A stretch of 64,000 bases of DNA from Eretmocerus hayati (GCA_029851415.1 CM056741.1:66082282-66146281); one strand, 5' to 3'. Shown: positions 12,635 to 25,300, numbered from the stretch's first letter. The notes: generated by a model not told the origin, from the sequence alone. Numbers and translations are program-made.

Positions 12635-13613
12635 CATATCGACGCCTCTTACGAAGATAAACACATCCGCTAACGCCCACGAAGAAAAACACGGTGGCCG
12701 AAGATTAGCATTTGCTTTGTTATGGCCACGAAGATTAACACTTACTGTTTACGCCACGAAGATCAACACTTACGCCTCAGCGCCACGAAGATCATCTCTT
12801 ACTGCTTAAGGCCACGAAGAGTAACACTTACTCCTCAAACTGCACGAAGATTAACACATTCGCGCATTTTTTTTCTTGACGGGACGAAGACTATGAGTAT
12901 TCCGTCTTAAGGCCACGAAAAGTAACACATTTTCCTTTACGCCACGAAGACTGACACATTCGTAGACTCCATTCTTGAAGGGACGGAGATTATAAGTACT
13001 TCGTCTTAAGCCCACGAAAAGTAACACATTCTTCTTAGCGGAACGAAGGCTAACACAATCACTTACCGTTCATCGTCACGTCAAAGAGAATGTGTTGTTT
13101 TTCATTCCATTGAGAAGAATGTGTTAGTCTTCGTGGCGTAGAGGAAAATGTGTTACTTTTCGTGGGCTTAAGACGAAATACTTATTGTCTCCGTCCCTCC
13201 ATGAATGAAGTCTACCGATGCATTAATTTTTGTGCCACTAAAGAGAATGTATTTTTTTTCGTGGCCCTAAGACGAAATACATGGTCTCCGTCCCTTTGAA
13301 CAAGAACGTGTGCAAGTGTGTTATAGTCTTCATACCGTTCAAGAGGAAGTGCTAGTTTCATGGGCCGTTGAGCAGTAAGTGTTAGTCTTCGCGGCCCTAA
13401 GGAGTTAGTGTTAGTCTTCGTGCCCCTAAGGAGTAAGTGTTAGTCTTCGTGGACTTAACGAGAATGCGTTAATCTTCGTGTCCCTAAGGAGTAAGTGCTA
13501 GTCTTCGTGGACTTAACGAGAATCCGTTAATCTTCGTGTTCACAACGAATAAACGTTAATCTTCGTCAGTCACAAGAAAAGAGGTGTTTATCTTCGTAAG
13601 AGGCGTCGATATG
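12635..13613. mobile_element. Foldback element built of inverted minisatellite arms
   Basis: The outermost 30 bp (12635-12664 and 13584-13613) are perfect inverted repeats starting CATATCGACGCCTCTTACG. Inside, both arms consist of degenerate tandem units about 25-45 bp long. Units read like CCACGAAGATTAACACTTAC on the left and as the complement on the right, switching near 13080. Long arms made of tandem repeats are the hallmark of Foldback (FB) transposons. It is inserted in the LINE between the linker and the conserved NLS-type RT entry region. No coding capacity. Confidence 0.8.
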
Positions 13614-13730
13614 ATGAATCTCTCATTTTACACGGGGATTTGTCCAGATCATTCCAAAAAGGCAGAAATATTACCCAAACATAAAAATGAGAGCAAAAGT
13701 CGATCAGGCAACTATAGACGTATATATGAG

Positions 13731-14683
13731 TGATTCCGCCGAGAGTGGGATTTTTTGGTGCCAAAATCGTCACCGAGCGTGATTTGTGCCAAAAAATTAT
13801 TTCAGCGCCAGACGAGTTTTAGTGGGTCGTTGCAGTTTGTTTCCACTTGTTTTGGCACGTAAAGGAAGTACCTAGAGCTACGTGGCTCAAAATTGAATCC
13901 GGACAAAGATATGTCGAGTTCAAGGGGTTGCAGAGGGGGACGGAATGGACAGGGACGGAAAGGACATTTCGCCACTAAAATCATTCCCACGGCTCGACAA
14001 CCAATCGTAGACTCTTTTCCGCATAGATTTGCTCTAATGCGAACAAATACTTTAAGAAAATGTGTTCCACAAAGCCACATAGCGCGTTGGGGAGGAGCCC
14101 AACATGGGGACGGAAAAGACAGAAAATTTTGTACGCTATTCTGAAAACACGTTCACGTGGTGCGCGCGGCTACAGATTCGAGTTTTCGACTACTGTCGCG
14201 CATCGATTAGGTGTAACTAGGTTCCTAGAAATCAACCTCATTGGTTACAAAGGCTCAATAGACGATCGGGGACTTTGCCAACCTAATGAGTGCTGTGCGA
14301 GCAGTTTCGCTGCAAACCCGTCTTCAAAATGTCGGATGGCCGTGCTCGAGCTGAGGGCTCAATTATGACTCGCAAAGTGGTGGATTATGTTATTTGAAGT
14401 ATTACAAATTGAAGTGTATAGCTACATATAGGGATTATTGACTCCGCATATGCGTCGTGATGAATTCAAAAGTCCAAGTTCGGTTTACTACAGGGGACGG
14501 AAATGACATTTGGACCCTTTATCGGGCACTACAAAATACAGGAACGTTAGAATCGTCTCCAAAACTATTAACATAGTCGCGCACCAATAGAATACACCCC
14601 AAAAAATTGCTACAGTGCACATCCCGACCCATAGAAACTTGGAGGAACATGGAACACGGAAAATCCCACTTTCGACGGAATCA
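13731..14683. mobile_element. Inverted-repeat element inserted in the LINE RT
   Basis: Ends read TGATTCCGCCGAGAGTGGGA at 13731 and the near-complement at 14660-14683. It cuts the LINE protein exactly between GNYRRI and the ISNITKIYEK block, so the insertion is certain. The sequence ATGA occurs just outside both ends and may be a target duplication. The interior repeats the phrase GGGACGGAAA several times and does not code for a recognisable transposase. Confidence 0.75.
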
Positions 14684-15362
14684 ATGATATCGAGAATCTC
14701 AAATATTACAAAAATCTATGAAAAACTGGTTCAAAATAGAATAATCAAATTCAATACCAAGTACAAACTACTATAAAAAAACAATATGGTTTTAGGAAGA
14801 AGCTTAGTACACCTGACGCCCTCGCCAGAGTCACTAAATTCATCTGTCAAAAAATAGACAAGAACCAACCTATAGCAGCAGTTTTTTTTTTTATTTAGCG
14901 AAGGCTTTTGACACAGTTAATCGTGATAAATTGCTCAAGGAACTTGAATTCTTCGTATTTCGTGGTCTCCCTAATATTTTGCTCAAAAGCTAGCTGTCGA
15001 ATAGGAATCAAATAGTGGAATTAGATGACATAGGTAGCAAGACTTTCAAAGTAGGAATTAGAGTATTATACCACAAGGTACTATACTTGGCCCTCTATTA
15101 TTTATACTGTACTTGAGGAACATATTTAGCTATGAGTTCAAGGATTGCCTAATAATTTCTTATGCAGATAATACAATCATATTATGTTCAAAACCGGAGT
15201 GGAAAGGGGTCCTCTCCAGACTAAAAGAGCAATTATTGGTCATGAAAGATCGGTTAGGGTCTAATGAATTATTACTCAATTTGGATAAAACTGTTAGCAT
15301 AACGTTCACTAACTGCAGAGATAAATTACCTGAGAACTTTTACTTAGAAATTAATGATAAGC

Positions 15363-15558
15363 GCCTCGACAGAAAGTGCGCGATTCTCTTTTCTCAATTT
15401 TTCCCCCGTGTATAAGCATAGGCGCTGTAGTTGCAGTGTCCGCCATGAGCGCGTAATGGCGCTACTTCCACGGAGAAAAAACGGGTAAAAAAGCAATCGC
15501 CTATGCTTATACACGGGGGAAAATGGAGAAAAGAACATCGCGCACTTTCTGTCGAGGC
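15363..15558. mobile_element. Short palindromic MITE inside the LINE RT
   Basis: About 196 bp, nearly a complete palindrome: GCCTCGACAGAAAGTGCGCG at the left and its complement at the right, with a second inverted pair around TGTATAAGCATAGGCG. It interrupts the RT after NDKRLDRK and before the PKVIQIVEQTKYLG block. Confidence 0.8.
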
Positions 15559-16544
15559 CCTAAAGTCATTCAAATAGTTGAGCAAACTAAATATCTTGGG
15601 GTGATTATCAATTGTCATTTGAAGTGGGATCAAGAGTTTACAAATGAACTTAACAGAACCAAATATTTAATTTATGCCATAGGTAGACTGAGTAAAGTGC
15701 TTCCCGTGCCTAGTCTTGTAGCAGTAATATAGGGCCTTTGTTACTCTATAATCACATACGGTATAATAGCCCAAATCGTAAGAGAATTCCAGAATACTTG
15801 GAACAGAATTGAGCTTGCACGGTTACCGCATGGCCTTAGTTAGTGAGTAAGAGTTTGTACCAGACTGGGTACAGATATAACTCATCTCTGCAGAGTACCT
15901 TTGTACTAGTTGTATAATCAACCTGATGAATTTGAATTTGAATTCGAAAATGGCTCGTGGTCCCGCCAGATGACTTAGGTCACCCTTGCCATCTCACATC
16001 ACTATCTTATTCATCTCTATATGATCGACCGGACCCGGTCGAGTGGCGTGTCTTGGATGGCATCGAGCAACCTGCAGGGTCGGCGTAAGTAAAGTGATGC
16101 ACTTCAGCTGTCAGCGGAGTCCCACAGGTCTGCTAGTTTCATATGATGATAAATGAGATTATTGCCAAACCAAGAAGCGTTCGTCGCCGAACTTGTTTGT
16201 CGTTGAGAAAAGTTCAATGAGATGACTTCGTATCTGACATCGGGGAATGTAGAGAATTTTCACAGGTATGTGGGATGCAAGGCATTCGCCAAATGCTAAT
16301 CCTCATCGGAGTTGCACCTGGGGTGGCGTTTTCAATCCACATCTCCATTCCAAGTTCCAGAGACTGCCGGTGCAGTCTCTAACGCTTAAACATGAGTCAA
16401 AAATGTGTCCGCCCGGACCCAAAGTATCGGATTGCCTAAGTGGAAGGGGTAAAGTATAATGAATGGCCATATGAGTCATCGGTGGGTAGATGCGTGAATG
16501 GATAGATGGTCTGGTCTGGTTCGTTCGAACTCGATGTAATACGG

Positions 16545-17295
16545 TTCTAGCACCATACTACAACCATACTTTATCCGCAACCTGATCCGTACTACTAGAA
16601 AAGTACTTGGAGTACCGTGTACCGTTCTAGTACCGTGTTAGAATTGCCGTGCTAGTACCGTATTGGTGTAGTACTAGTACCGTGCTAGAATGATCCGACC
16701 AGTATATTACTAGTATCACCGTACGAGAACAGTAGTAGTATCATCCGACTAACACCGTACTAAGACCATCAAACTATTGCAGCACTAGTAACATACTCTA
16801 ATCACCGGACTAAAATTGCCGCACTAACGCCGTACTGGAATCACCGTGCCAGTGACTTTCTAAAACACCGTACAGAAAGTACCGTACTAGTACCGTACTT
16901 GAAATAGTATACAAAAAGTACCGCACTAGAAGTACCGTGCTAGTACAGTGCCAATGCCGTGCACAAATAATCATACTAGCACAGTACCAGTACAGTACTA
17001 GAATTATCCGCGTAGTACCATGCTAAGATCATCACTAGTACCATTACAACACTAGTATACCATTCTTGACCCGTGCCAACAGCGTACCAGAATCACTTTA
17101 CTAGTTGCGTGCTAGAATTGCCGTAAGAGTGCTGTAATGATACGACACTAGTAACGTACTGGAAATACCGCACAAGAATTATCGGGCTAGTACAGCACTA
17201 AAAATATTGTACAAGAAGTACCGTACAAGTACTGTACGTGACATACAGTGCAAGAAGTACCGTGCTAGTACCGTACAAGAAGAACCGTACGGTCT
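16545..17295. repeat. Degenerate ACTAGTACCGT minisatellite
   Basis: Short units of about 10-13 bp based on AGTACCGTACTAGAA alternate irregularly over about 750 bp. It forms the left core of the surrounding dispersed repeat. No coding frame. Confidence 0.8.
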
Positions 17296-17452
17296 AGCTT
17301 GGTCTTGTTTGGCCTAATTTAGTATAGTTCGTTCTAATTCTGTCCGATTCGGCCGAGTTTGGTCTACTTCAGACTAGTTCGCAATAATAGAACTCATTCT
17401 GACTAATTTCGTTTCATCTGTTCTGTCTAATTCGGTCGAGTTCGATCTATCC

Positions 17453-18706
17453 GGGGAAATGGGCCGTGACCCCTAGGGGCCGCGGTCCACTAAGACGTAT
17501 GCTACAGACTCTCTACGCTCTGTACGGGTCTTCGACTTGCCGGTACCACAAGATGGAACAATGTGATGGATCAAAATCCAAATGATCTTACTTGAAAGAG
17601 ATTTCACCATCACCTGTTAAGAAGTCTAAGAAAAGGCTTACGCAGCGGGACTAAAAGGTGGCATAATCAGGTGGAGGGAGAGCCTTAAATTTAACGAATT
17701 CGTTGTAAATACATGGATACTCACCATAGACCCTATAAGTAGAGTCTTACATCCACCAGCTCACCAGCATCATCAGGGGAATAAAACTCAGCAGGTATTT
17801 GAAAGTAATAACCATCAAATATGTAGCTAAGAGATCATCATTCGGGTATGATGAATTCTATTTAAAAACGACACATGGAAAATAGCGATGTCTCGGATCG
17901 GTTTCTCGTGATTTTTATTCCCTTTTATAGTCTATAATGAGAAGTTTTCACCCACTGGGAGGTCCACAAAAGATTTCGGAGACGCCTGCGGAGCTAATTC
18001 TGTTTTGCTTCCTGAGTCGACCAGAGCATCAAAATCATGATCGTTTCTTACTAAATTGGATCTATCTCGAGTTTGTCTCAAGATAATGCAACGCGATCAA
18101 CGAAATTCGGAAGATCTTAAAAAAAAAAAAAAAAACTATCGAAAATGACTTTAGAATCTTTGCTCTTCTCCTTCAGTCACTTATCAGGCCAAATCCGGAA
18201 ATATCAGGCTAGCCTGAACATCTGGAAAAGCAGATTTTTTAAATTTTGCAAAAATATGATTTCATGTGTCGTTTTTGGATAGAATTCATCATACCCAAAT
18301 GATGATCTCTCAGCTACATATTCGATGGTTATTACTTTTGAATACCTGCTGAGTTTGATTCCCCTGATGATGCTGGTGAGCTTGTGAATCTAAGGCTCTA
18401 CTGATAGGGGCTACGGCGAGTATCCTTATTTCTATAATGAATTCACCACCTGATTATGCCACCTTTCAGTCACGCAGCGTAAGCCTTCTCTTACACTTCT
18501 CAACAGGCGACGGTAAAATCTCACTGAAGTAAGATAATTTGAATTTTGATCCATTCTACCATTTCATCTGGTGGTGCCGGCAAGTCGAAGACCCGTATAG
18601 AGATAGAGCCTAGAGAGCCTGTAGCATATACTTACTAGTGGACCGTGGCCACAGCCCACCTCGGAACCGTGGCCCCTGGGGGTCACGGACTATTGCGTTT
18701 TCTCCA
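17453..18706. mobile_element. Long-TIR transposon nested in copy D
   Basis: Arms of about 430-445 bp (17453-17878 and 18262-18706) are inverted copies, meeting around a 380-bp centre with a poly(A) run at 18120. Matching landmarks include GGCATAATCAGGTGG (left) with its complement near 18448, and the CGACACATG / CATGTGTCG pair at the inner ends. GGTCTAGTTC repeats in the same orientation lie on both sides, so it inserted into an existing repeat array. Confidence 0.75.
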
Positions 18707-19924
18707 GGATAGTTCGGTATCGTTCAGACTACTGCAGTCTACTTCGGTCTATTTCGATCACATCCGGCCTGATTTGGTCTAGTGTGGTCTAGTTCGGTCT
18801 AGTTTGATCTAATTTGGTCTGGTTAGATCTGATTCGACGTGATTCGACATCATTTCGGTTAAGCTCACAATCAATCTGATGGGTCTAGTTTGGTCTAATT
18901 TACTCTGAGCCGGTTAAAATACATACATCAAGTGGCCGAGGAGTTTCTGGGAGGGATTGAACGATAAATTCAATTATTTACAATATATTATCATCCCGAA
19001 CTTCATGAGGAATCTCTCCTGAACATCATGAATTGGTCATACCCATCATTTAACAAATAAAATTTTCAAGATGCAATAGCAGAGGTGAAGTATCGGCATT
19101 GTGGGTCATGCCGCATGCAGAGGCCGATGGGTGGATGAGTTAATGAGTGACCGGGTAGGTGGTTTGATGGTGTGATGGTCTGGAATGGTCTGAAACGATC
19201 TAGTCTAAGCTAGGCTGGGTTAGCTATAACATAATACGGGGCCGCGTGGGTCATGGGTCGGGAAACGGGAGATTCGATAGGTGGGTAGGTTGATGGTCGG
19301 GCGGGTAGGTGGACAGGTGGATGAGTGGATGACTAGACGGGCTAGGGGAGGTCTATAACTTTTAGCACCACCATTTCAAAAGAATCTCATCTTTACAAAC
19401 TTCATGAAAAACTCCTACCTGGCACCTTGAATTGATCACCAATCGCTATTTTGCAACTATCATTACTGAACTACAAAACCATTTCAGGGCCCTCCTTTTT
19501 TTAATGAACAAAAATCCAAGTCGAACGAGCGGTAGCTTGCGAGACAGATAGTGAGTTCTGAAGAATTTCGCATGGTTGTATATACCCACTCCACCAGTTG
19601 ATAGTGTCAGCCGGGCCCTTTTTTTCGAACTTCTGGAGCTCTATACCAGTTGTGAGATTGTTTCCAGCGATGAAACAGTGGCCTTTTGTAAGTGCTACGA
19701 AACCTATATGCAATTCTCCGATGTTTGAGTGCTCGTAAAATTGCATAAAATAGTATTTGCACCTCGTTCTTGAGGTTCCCCGCTTCCAAGCGATTATTTC
19801 GACCCTCGCCTGCGGCTCGGGCCGAAAACCAATCGCTCAGAAGCGGGCTACAAGCTCATGAACTTGGTGCAAAATATAGTATTGGTCTATCCATCTCGTT
19901 TTGATATATTTTGAGCAGTGTTTC

Positions 19925-21070
19925 ATTAAAACTAGCGTTATTGCCTACCTCGCTAACGCTCGTCCGGCTTGAAAGTGTCTCTGATATGGTATGAGCCCCT
20001 GAAATGCTTCTGTAGTTCAACAATGTAACGTTGAGATTTCATAATACAGTGGATTCGGGAAAAATAATTTCCTTGATGTAAACTAGTAACTGTGATTGAG
20101 AACTATTGAGTTGGTGTAATGTTGCGCATAGTGAGGTTCCTGAATCTCCAGTAAGAATCTGGAAATTTCGCTCAGTTAATTTAATTTGTTGGAAGGATAT
20201 TGCGAAATCTACGATTATTCGCCTTATGAATCCTATCCCACTCATGATTTGTACCTAGATGAAAAACTAATCACGAAGGATATTTCTCTCTTCAGCAATG
20301 AATAACATGTATACCCTTATTGCCCATCTCGTTTGACTCAATCAATACACTAATTTCGAAATAGTTATTTACATCCGATGATGCAAATAGACAACTATTC
20401 GAATCTCATAGACGGTGGAAACTTGAGCGATTTTCACTGAAATTTCATTGAAAGTTTTACTGAAACTCTAGAAATTTCCACTGAAATTTCAGTGAGAGTT
20501 TCACTGAAACTCTAGAAATTTCCACAGGAATTTCACTGAAAATGTAGTTTCACTGAAACTCTAGAAATTTCCACGGGAATTTCAATGAAAGTTTCACTGA
20601 AACTTGAGCGATTTTCAACGATTTTCAACGATTTTCATTGAAATATCAGTAGAACTTCCACTAAAATTCAAGCGATTTTCAATGAAATATTAGTGAAATT
20701 TTATTGAAATCTTCACTGATTTTCTAGTCAAATTTTCACTGATTTTTCAGTGAAATTTTCACTGATTTTTCAGTGAAATTCTCACTGATTTTTCAGTGAA
20801 ATTTCCACTGATTTTTTAGTGAAATTTTCACTGATTCTTCAGTGAAATTTTCACTGAAATTCAGTGAAACGTATCACTTGAACTTTAGTGATTTCCACTC
20901 CATCCGTCCACCAACCAACCCACCTGACCACTCACCCACCAACCCACCCACGCATGACCCAACCATGACCCATACGGCCACCCATCACCCTTCACCCCCT
21001 CCCGATAGGCAACCCGAGACGCGAGATGCTGACGGACAAATTTTGGCTGGGCTTTTAATTATTTTAATTA
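19925..21070 (-). repeat. Dispersed repeat with variable core, copy A
   Basis: Inverted relative to copy D. Its head at 20890-21070, read on the minus strand, has GCCCAGCCAAAATTTGTCCG, CGGGTTGCC, GGGGTGAAGG and GGTGGCCGTATGGGTCATGG. Its tail at 19925-20020 has GAACTACAGAAGCATTTCAG and GAGCGTTAGCGAGGTAGGCA, ending in AACGCTAG. The core is a different minisatellite (20420-20880). A short-arm hairpin GCGTT/AACGC precedes the terminal CTAG. Confidence 0.65.
20420..20885. repeat. TTTTCACTGAAA minisatellite
   Basis: Degenerate units of about 20-22 bp, TTTTCACTGATTTTTCAGTGAAA in the best-preserved part (20700-20880). Units contain small palindromes (TTTCACTGAAA). It occupies the core position of copy A. 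Confidence 0.85.
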
Positions 21071-22017
21071 ACTGACTCCATGATCAGGGGTGCAATGCAC
21101 AGCTCAAGCCTCCGTCTCCATTGCATTGACAGGTCACAAGATCATCGATATCATGCTTGATTATTTACATTATTTGGGATTTTTCGAGCGTATTTTGAAG
21201 GTCTTCCTATCTTCTATCGGATGCAATTCTATATCTTCATCCTCACTAATCTAGATTATATTTAGCTTGAGAAAGAGTCGATTCCAAAAATTTTTGAGAG
21301 AATTATTCCCCGCAGATGAGAGGCATGCACAAATTAGTCATTATCTTTTATCATTTGGAAGCCGTATCGATGTCAAAAATCATGGAAAACACGATGAAAA
21401 GATTGAATTACACCAAAATGGTATTCAGTTGCGAAAGAATCGATTTTTCAAGAAAAATTTTGAAACTTGTGGTAATGATTCCTTATCTAAGAGATTATTT
21501 GTTAATCACTTTAACCAAAAAGTCCCGAACTCAACTCGGTGTTTCGTCTAATCTTTTCGTGAAAGTACAATGTAAAAGATTACTCCACTATGCAGGTTAC
21601 TTTTCAAATGTACTTGGGGAAGGTTTTCCTTACTTGTTCTCAGGTATTCTTGCAGAGAACTTTGACAGTTTATCTAACTCCCCCCCCCTCCATCTTCGAG
21701 AGATTATTCTGAATTTTCACCCACTCATTATTGCAGTGTTTCCGATGCTCAGCCCATTTCATCCCTAAATTTTTTTCTCACTGGCGATCATCAGAATTAT
21801 TAACAATGTGGCTGGCAGTGCGAATCTCATGTACGGGTTACACACTGAGCTTGATATTCAAAGGCATGGGCCATAGATACATGTGGTGACGGCGGAGAGC
21901 GCTCTGCGTCGGGGGGCCTCAAAGCGCGCACATTCAGAGCCGAAGCGAGGTGAGAGTGGGACCAACGACGACGACGACGCTCGGCATGGGCCCGTATTAT
22001 AGCCCGGGTGGTGGTGG
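21071..22017. other. Upstream flank of the chitin deacetylase gene
   Basis: A 150-codon open frame lies at 21316-21768 (+), preceded by an acceptor-like CCCCGCAG. Its length is near the chance limit, and I see no family motif. The last 200 bases are GC/CpG-rich (GCGC and ACGACGACG runs near 21900-21990), as is common just upstream of a promoter. Confidence 0.35.
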
Positions 22018-22060
22018 GAATATAAGTGGCAGCTGCGTACCTGGCCACGGCCAGTCTCAG
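22018..22060 (+). promoter_or_regulatory. Core promoter of the CDA1 gene
   Basis: TATAAG starts at 22021, and CCAGTC with its A at 22053 lies 32 bases downstream. This is the classic TATA-to-initiator spacing for an insect RNA polymerase II promoter. A start at 22053 would give a 217-nt 5' untranslated leader before the ATG at 22270. It is inferred from motifs only. Confidence 0.5.
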
Positions 22061-22269
22061 CCAGGCTGCTTGTATCTAAGCTTCACGAAAATCGGGCCCA
22101 CATAAAACTTCACCGATATCCTCGCTCCCCCATCTCCAGTTTCGGGAGATCGTGCGTATTATGAGAAAAAAATTCCGTCGCTCACAAAATCGGCAGGAGT
22201 GTCGCGTCTCAAAAAAGGTACAAAGTGTCAGCCGGCTCGGCTCGCTCAAGCGGCCACGGCAACAGTAGG

Positions 22270-22324
22270 ATGAGGGCCGATCTTGTGTCGATGCTGCTTT
22301 TGCTGCTGATCGCAGTTACGATCG
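22270..22324 (+). CDS. CDA1 exon 1, signal peptide
   Basis: ATG at 22270 opens MRADLVSMLLLLLIAVTI, a short charged start followed by a hydrophobic core. The exon ends in phase 1 before GTGAGT. It is chosen because its phase fits exon 2, joining to give EAVTISRVKRQ. Confidence 0.85.
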
Positions 22325-25300
22325 GTGAGTTTTCGCCTTGTGCAATTAATACATAAGTATCCCCATGTGATCTGTGAGTTTTTTGACTTGCCACTGCGCC
22401 CAGTCACTCTCTCGCGCGCCCGCTCTTATGCAGTGTAGAGAGCGGCTTTTCATCGGAATCGGTAAGCAGTCAGTGAGCGAGACTCTCTTTCTTCCCTGCA
22501 CGCGTAACCATGACGTTTTCGTGCGATTGACTTTCTATCGGTAATCGGAACGCCGAAAGGCGACGGTTGATCTTGCGTACATATTGGTTTTCACACCTCG
22601 AGTCCACCAAAGAGAGCTAGATAATTAAATTCACGATACCGTTTTTCATCCTTTGACCATCGCGTAATTGCGAATTGTCGGTTACTGCAATTCTCGTACC
22701 TATGCGCCGCCTCGCAAGCGTATCGCTCATGAGAATTGGCACCGGTGCGGCGTATACCTAGCTGCGTGGGAGAAAAAAGAGTAAGAACCAATAAACTTCA
22801 AAAATTCGAATTGCTCCATTTTTGTCGTAATTTCACATAAATAACATAATCTGAATGTCAGAAGTACATTTCCAAGTCTCTGGAGCTCCCGGTAGTGAAT
22901 GGTTTAAACGGGTTGAAAGTCACATTTAAAGTGTTTTCATTGGAATCCCAAAGCTGCTGTGAGAAAGAAGCCAATAATTACTGAAGTGAGCATTGCAATG
23001 CATATTATATGACCGTAATTCCGTCGTTCTTTTTTGAACCAGAAATCGCATGGAGCATTACTTCACAGCCAAGAGCTGCACGGTTGTGCTTTGCGCTGGT
23101 AATTATGACAGCGCAACACCCCTTATGTACCGAGTAGAAATCAGGCATCGATTAGAAGACTTGCGATTCTCGGGAAATTCTGAAAAAGAGAGTTTATCGC
23201 AGTCTGAATTTCGAACTGATGACGATTGGGCACGACTAACGCTAAGCGGTTCATGTTTATTTCTTATTTGGGGGGAAAAAAAGGAAAAATGAACAAAATT
23301 GATCTGGAAATCACCAGCTCCTCATTTTCATTTTCAACCGCATTTATCATCTCTGACCCTTACTCAGGCCAGAAGTGTACATATTTTTGTATTTCTAATA
23401 CTACAAAGCAATTGCCAGAATTTTGTTTTTGATCGGAAATGAAATAGATTGATCGGGTTAACAATTTTTCACTTGCTCATTCCTTAACGATATTGGTGGC
23501 TGGATGGAAGATCTATTCCCATGATTAGGAATGATGGTTGGACATGCCCGAATCGAGACGGTATGGGTCGGAATCAGATTTTCAAAACAATTGCTTGGGT
23601 GTTACTCCTTGGAAATAGTATATTTTCGTACTGAGCGCGGTAGCCCATTTTGGGCACTAGGGCAGACATGTCCTCCAGTGCCTAAAATGGGCTTGCAAGC
23701 GAGGTGCGGATATATTTTTTCATTACGAGAACCCTAAAATCCTATTTAAACTCGGCATTTTCAGGTTAGAGTAATGAATAATTTTTCCGCATTCAATAAA
23801 TAGTCTTGAATATGCTCACAACTTGGGAACCATCGAAGTTTAGCAGAAAGCCCAAATTATTGCTAAAAAAATTCTCTACGGATCGAGATGCTGAATATCA
23901 ATGGTCATTAAAAGTGTTATGATGTGTACAACATGTGAAGAGCTAAAATGGATAAGATCTCGTATATATCTATATATCTTGACACGATCGTTCGAATCAT
24001 CTGCCTCATCCATGAATATCGATTTCGTAATGAAATTTTCTTGATTCGAAAAACGAGTCTGAATCGATATTCATAAAAAGAGATATACCTAATAGCGATT
24101 ACGGATCGGTATAATGAGAGGTTCGGGTCTGGTTTGGATGTATCAGAAATATTGTAAAAGCTGGTGTTGTCTCCCCCTCGGGGCCCCAATGAATCACGAT
24201 CGGGACTGTCGGTACGGCATCACGCAGCCTCTCGAATAAAATTCGTGTTCGACTCCGCGCCCATCGATGCGATCCTGCACAGCCAATTTTTTTTCTTTTT
24301 TCTTTCATTTCGATGCGAAAGTTGTTGAGCTCGCAATGCATTAAATACCCACAGACAGTCTGTTGACCTTCGTATATGTTTCTCCGACCGTGTATAAACT
24401 CGGCACTTTAGCGTACGAAAGTCTGGCTGGATAATACACGAGGCTTTTGGCCTCAGCTGAATTCCAATCGACGAACAAGCGAGGTGAGATATCGGGCTGA
24501 TGCTGTGGGCGAGGCGCAGTCAAGCGAGCTTGCACGCCACCACTATATCCAGAGATAAAATAAAATACACGTACATTTAAAACCTTGGTGCATTGTTTGC
24601 TCAATTTTGAGAGGAGGTAGAAGATTACACTTACTCGGGTCGCGCATCATGGAGGATGATCGAAACGTCGGAATCGAAAGGAGGTCCCGAGGCATTCTTC
24701 GGCAACGCTGAAAATTAAAAAAAACACAATAATGAAAAATGGGAGTCGAGCCTCGCTGCATGCTATACAGCCTACGAGACGAGTTGCATAAGAGATTAGA
24801 GCGTGAAAGCCATGGCGCCGGTGCGGTGTCTGCCATGCACATTATACACCGCGAGCAGTCGTTTAAATATGCCGCCCGTCCGGGATGGGGAGTGACGTCA
24901 TTTGCTGTTGCTTTTTCTTGCGCACCTTCTGATGGTGTGCACGCTCGAATCTTGGCCTTTGCCCAAAATTTTATCTTGAGTTGCATGTGACATGGCAAGT
25001 GCATTATATTTTCATGTACTCAACCCCTCCTGGTGCTGAGCGCTCCTTCTCAAATTCAACTAATGAATATAGGCTCGTATATAGGTCATTCCGCGAATCG
25101 GTTAACACGTTCGCTGCGAAGCCGCTTTCTCGTGATTTTATTTCTCTCGTGAACTCGACCCCCGTATCCTGGTAAAAATGCTTGGATCGGAGCAAACTTT
25201 TTTTGGTTCGTTGATTGAGCCCTAGACAGAGTAAATCACCTTTAAAAGTTCTCACTGGGTGTATTTTTCGAGTCATTACGGACTGGATGAGATTGGAAAA

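Larger units (their letters stand above)
11960..15950 (+). mobile_element. LINE (non-LTR) retrotransposon, dead and interrupted
   Basis: Pieces of one ORF2-type protein appear in order. The linker between endonuclease and RT (about 11990-12610) includes KLRKYENNAELRLKYKVKCK and MWNFLN-like text. Then comes KKAEILPKHKNESKSRSGNYR (13630-13725, one residue omitted here), then IYEKLVQNRIIKFNTKYKLL (from about 14700), QYGFR, a motif A-like LAKAFDTVNRDKL, IPQGTILGPLLFILY, and the catalytic box (15157-15180). That box reads SYADNTIIL, where active enzymes have YADD. Frameshifts and stops occur throughout. The thumb/C-terminal part (15560-15830) includes TKYLGVIINCHLKWDQEF and TYGIIAQ. A TGAATT-type simple repeat tail is at about 15930-15945. 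Three later insertions split it (12635-13613, 13731-14683, 15363-15558). The domain text fits the Jockey/CR1/I type of arthropod LINE. Confidence 0.85.
16395..19560 (+). repeat. Dispersed repeat with variable minisatellite core, copy D
   Basis: The head (16395-16500) reads as a worn AATTTGTCCG...GGGTTGCCTA...GGGGTGAAG...GGCCATATGGGTCATGGGTGG block. The tail (about 19250-19560) has the GGTGG-rich stretch, GAACTACA..CATTTCAGGG and GAACGAGCGGTAGC. The same head and tail recur at 52311-53560 (+) and 19925-21070 (-), with half-copies at 57340-58300. The core here is the AGTACCGTACTAG minisatellite plus GGTCTAGTTC-like repeats, and it has been entered by a second transposon (17453-18706). Confidence 0.65.

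Noticed and set aside
12650..13600. Regular repeats that could be taken for a CRISPR array
   Set aside because: Units and spacings are irregular and diverged, the array inverts in the middle, and the DNA is eukaryotic. A foldback element explains it.
21316..21768. 150-codon open frame upstream of CDA1
   Set aside because: Given the base composition, about one frame of this order is expected by chance across both strands of 64 kb. No motif and no donor/acceptor pair gives a gene model.
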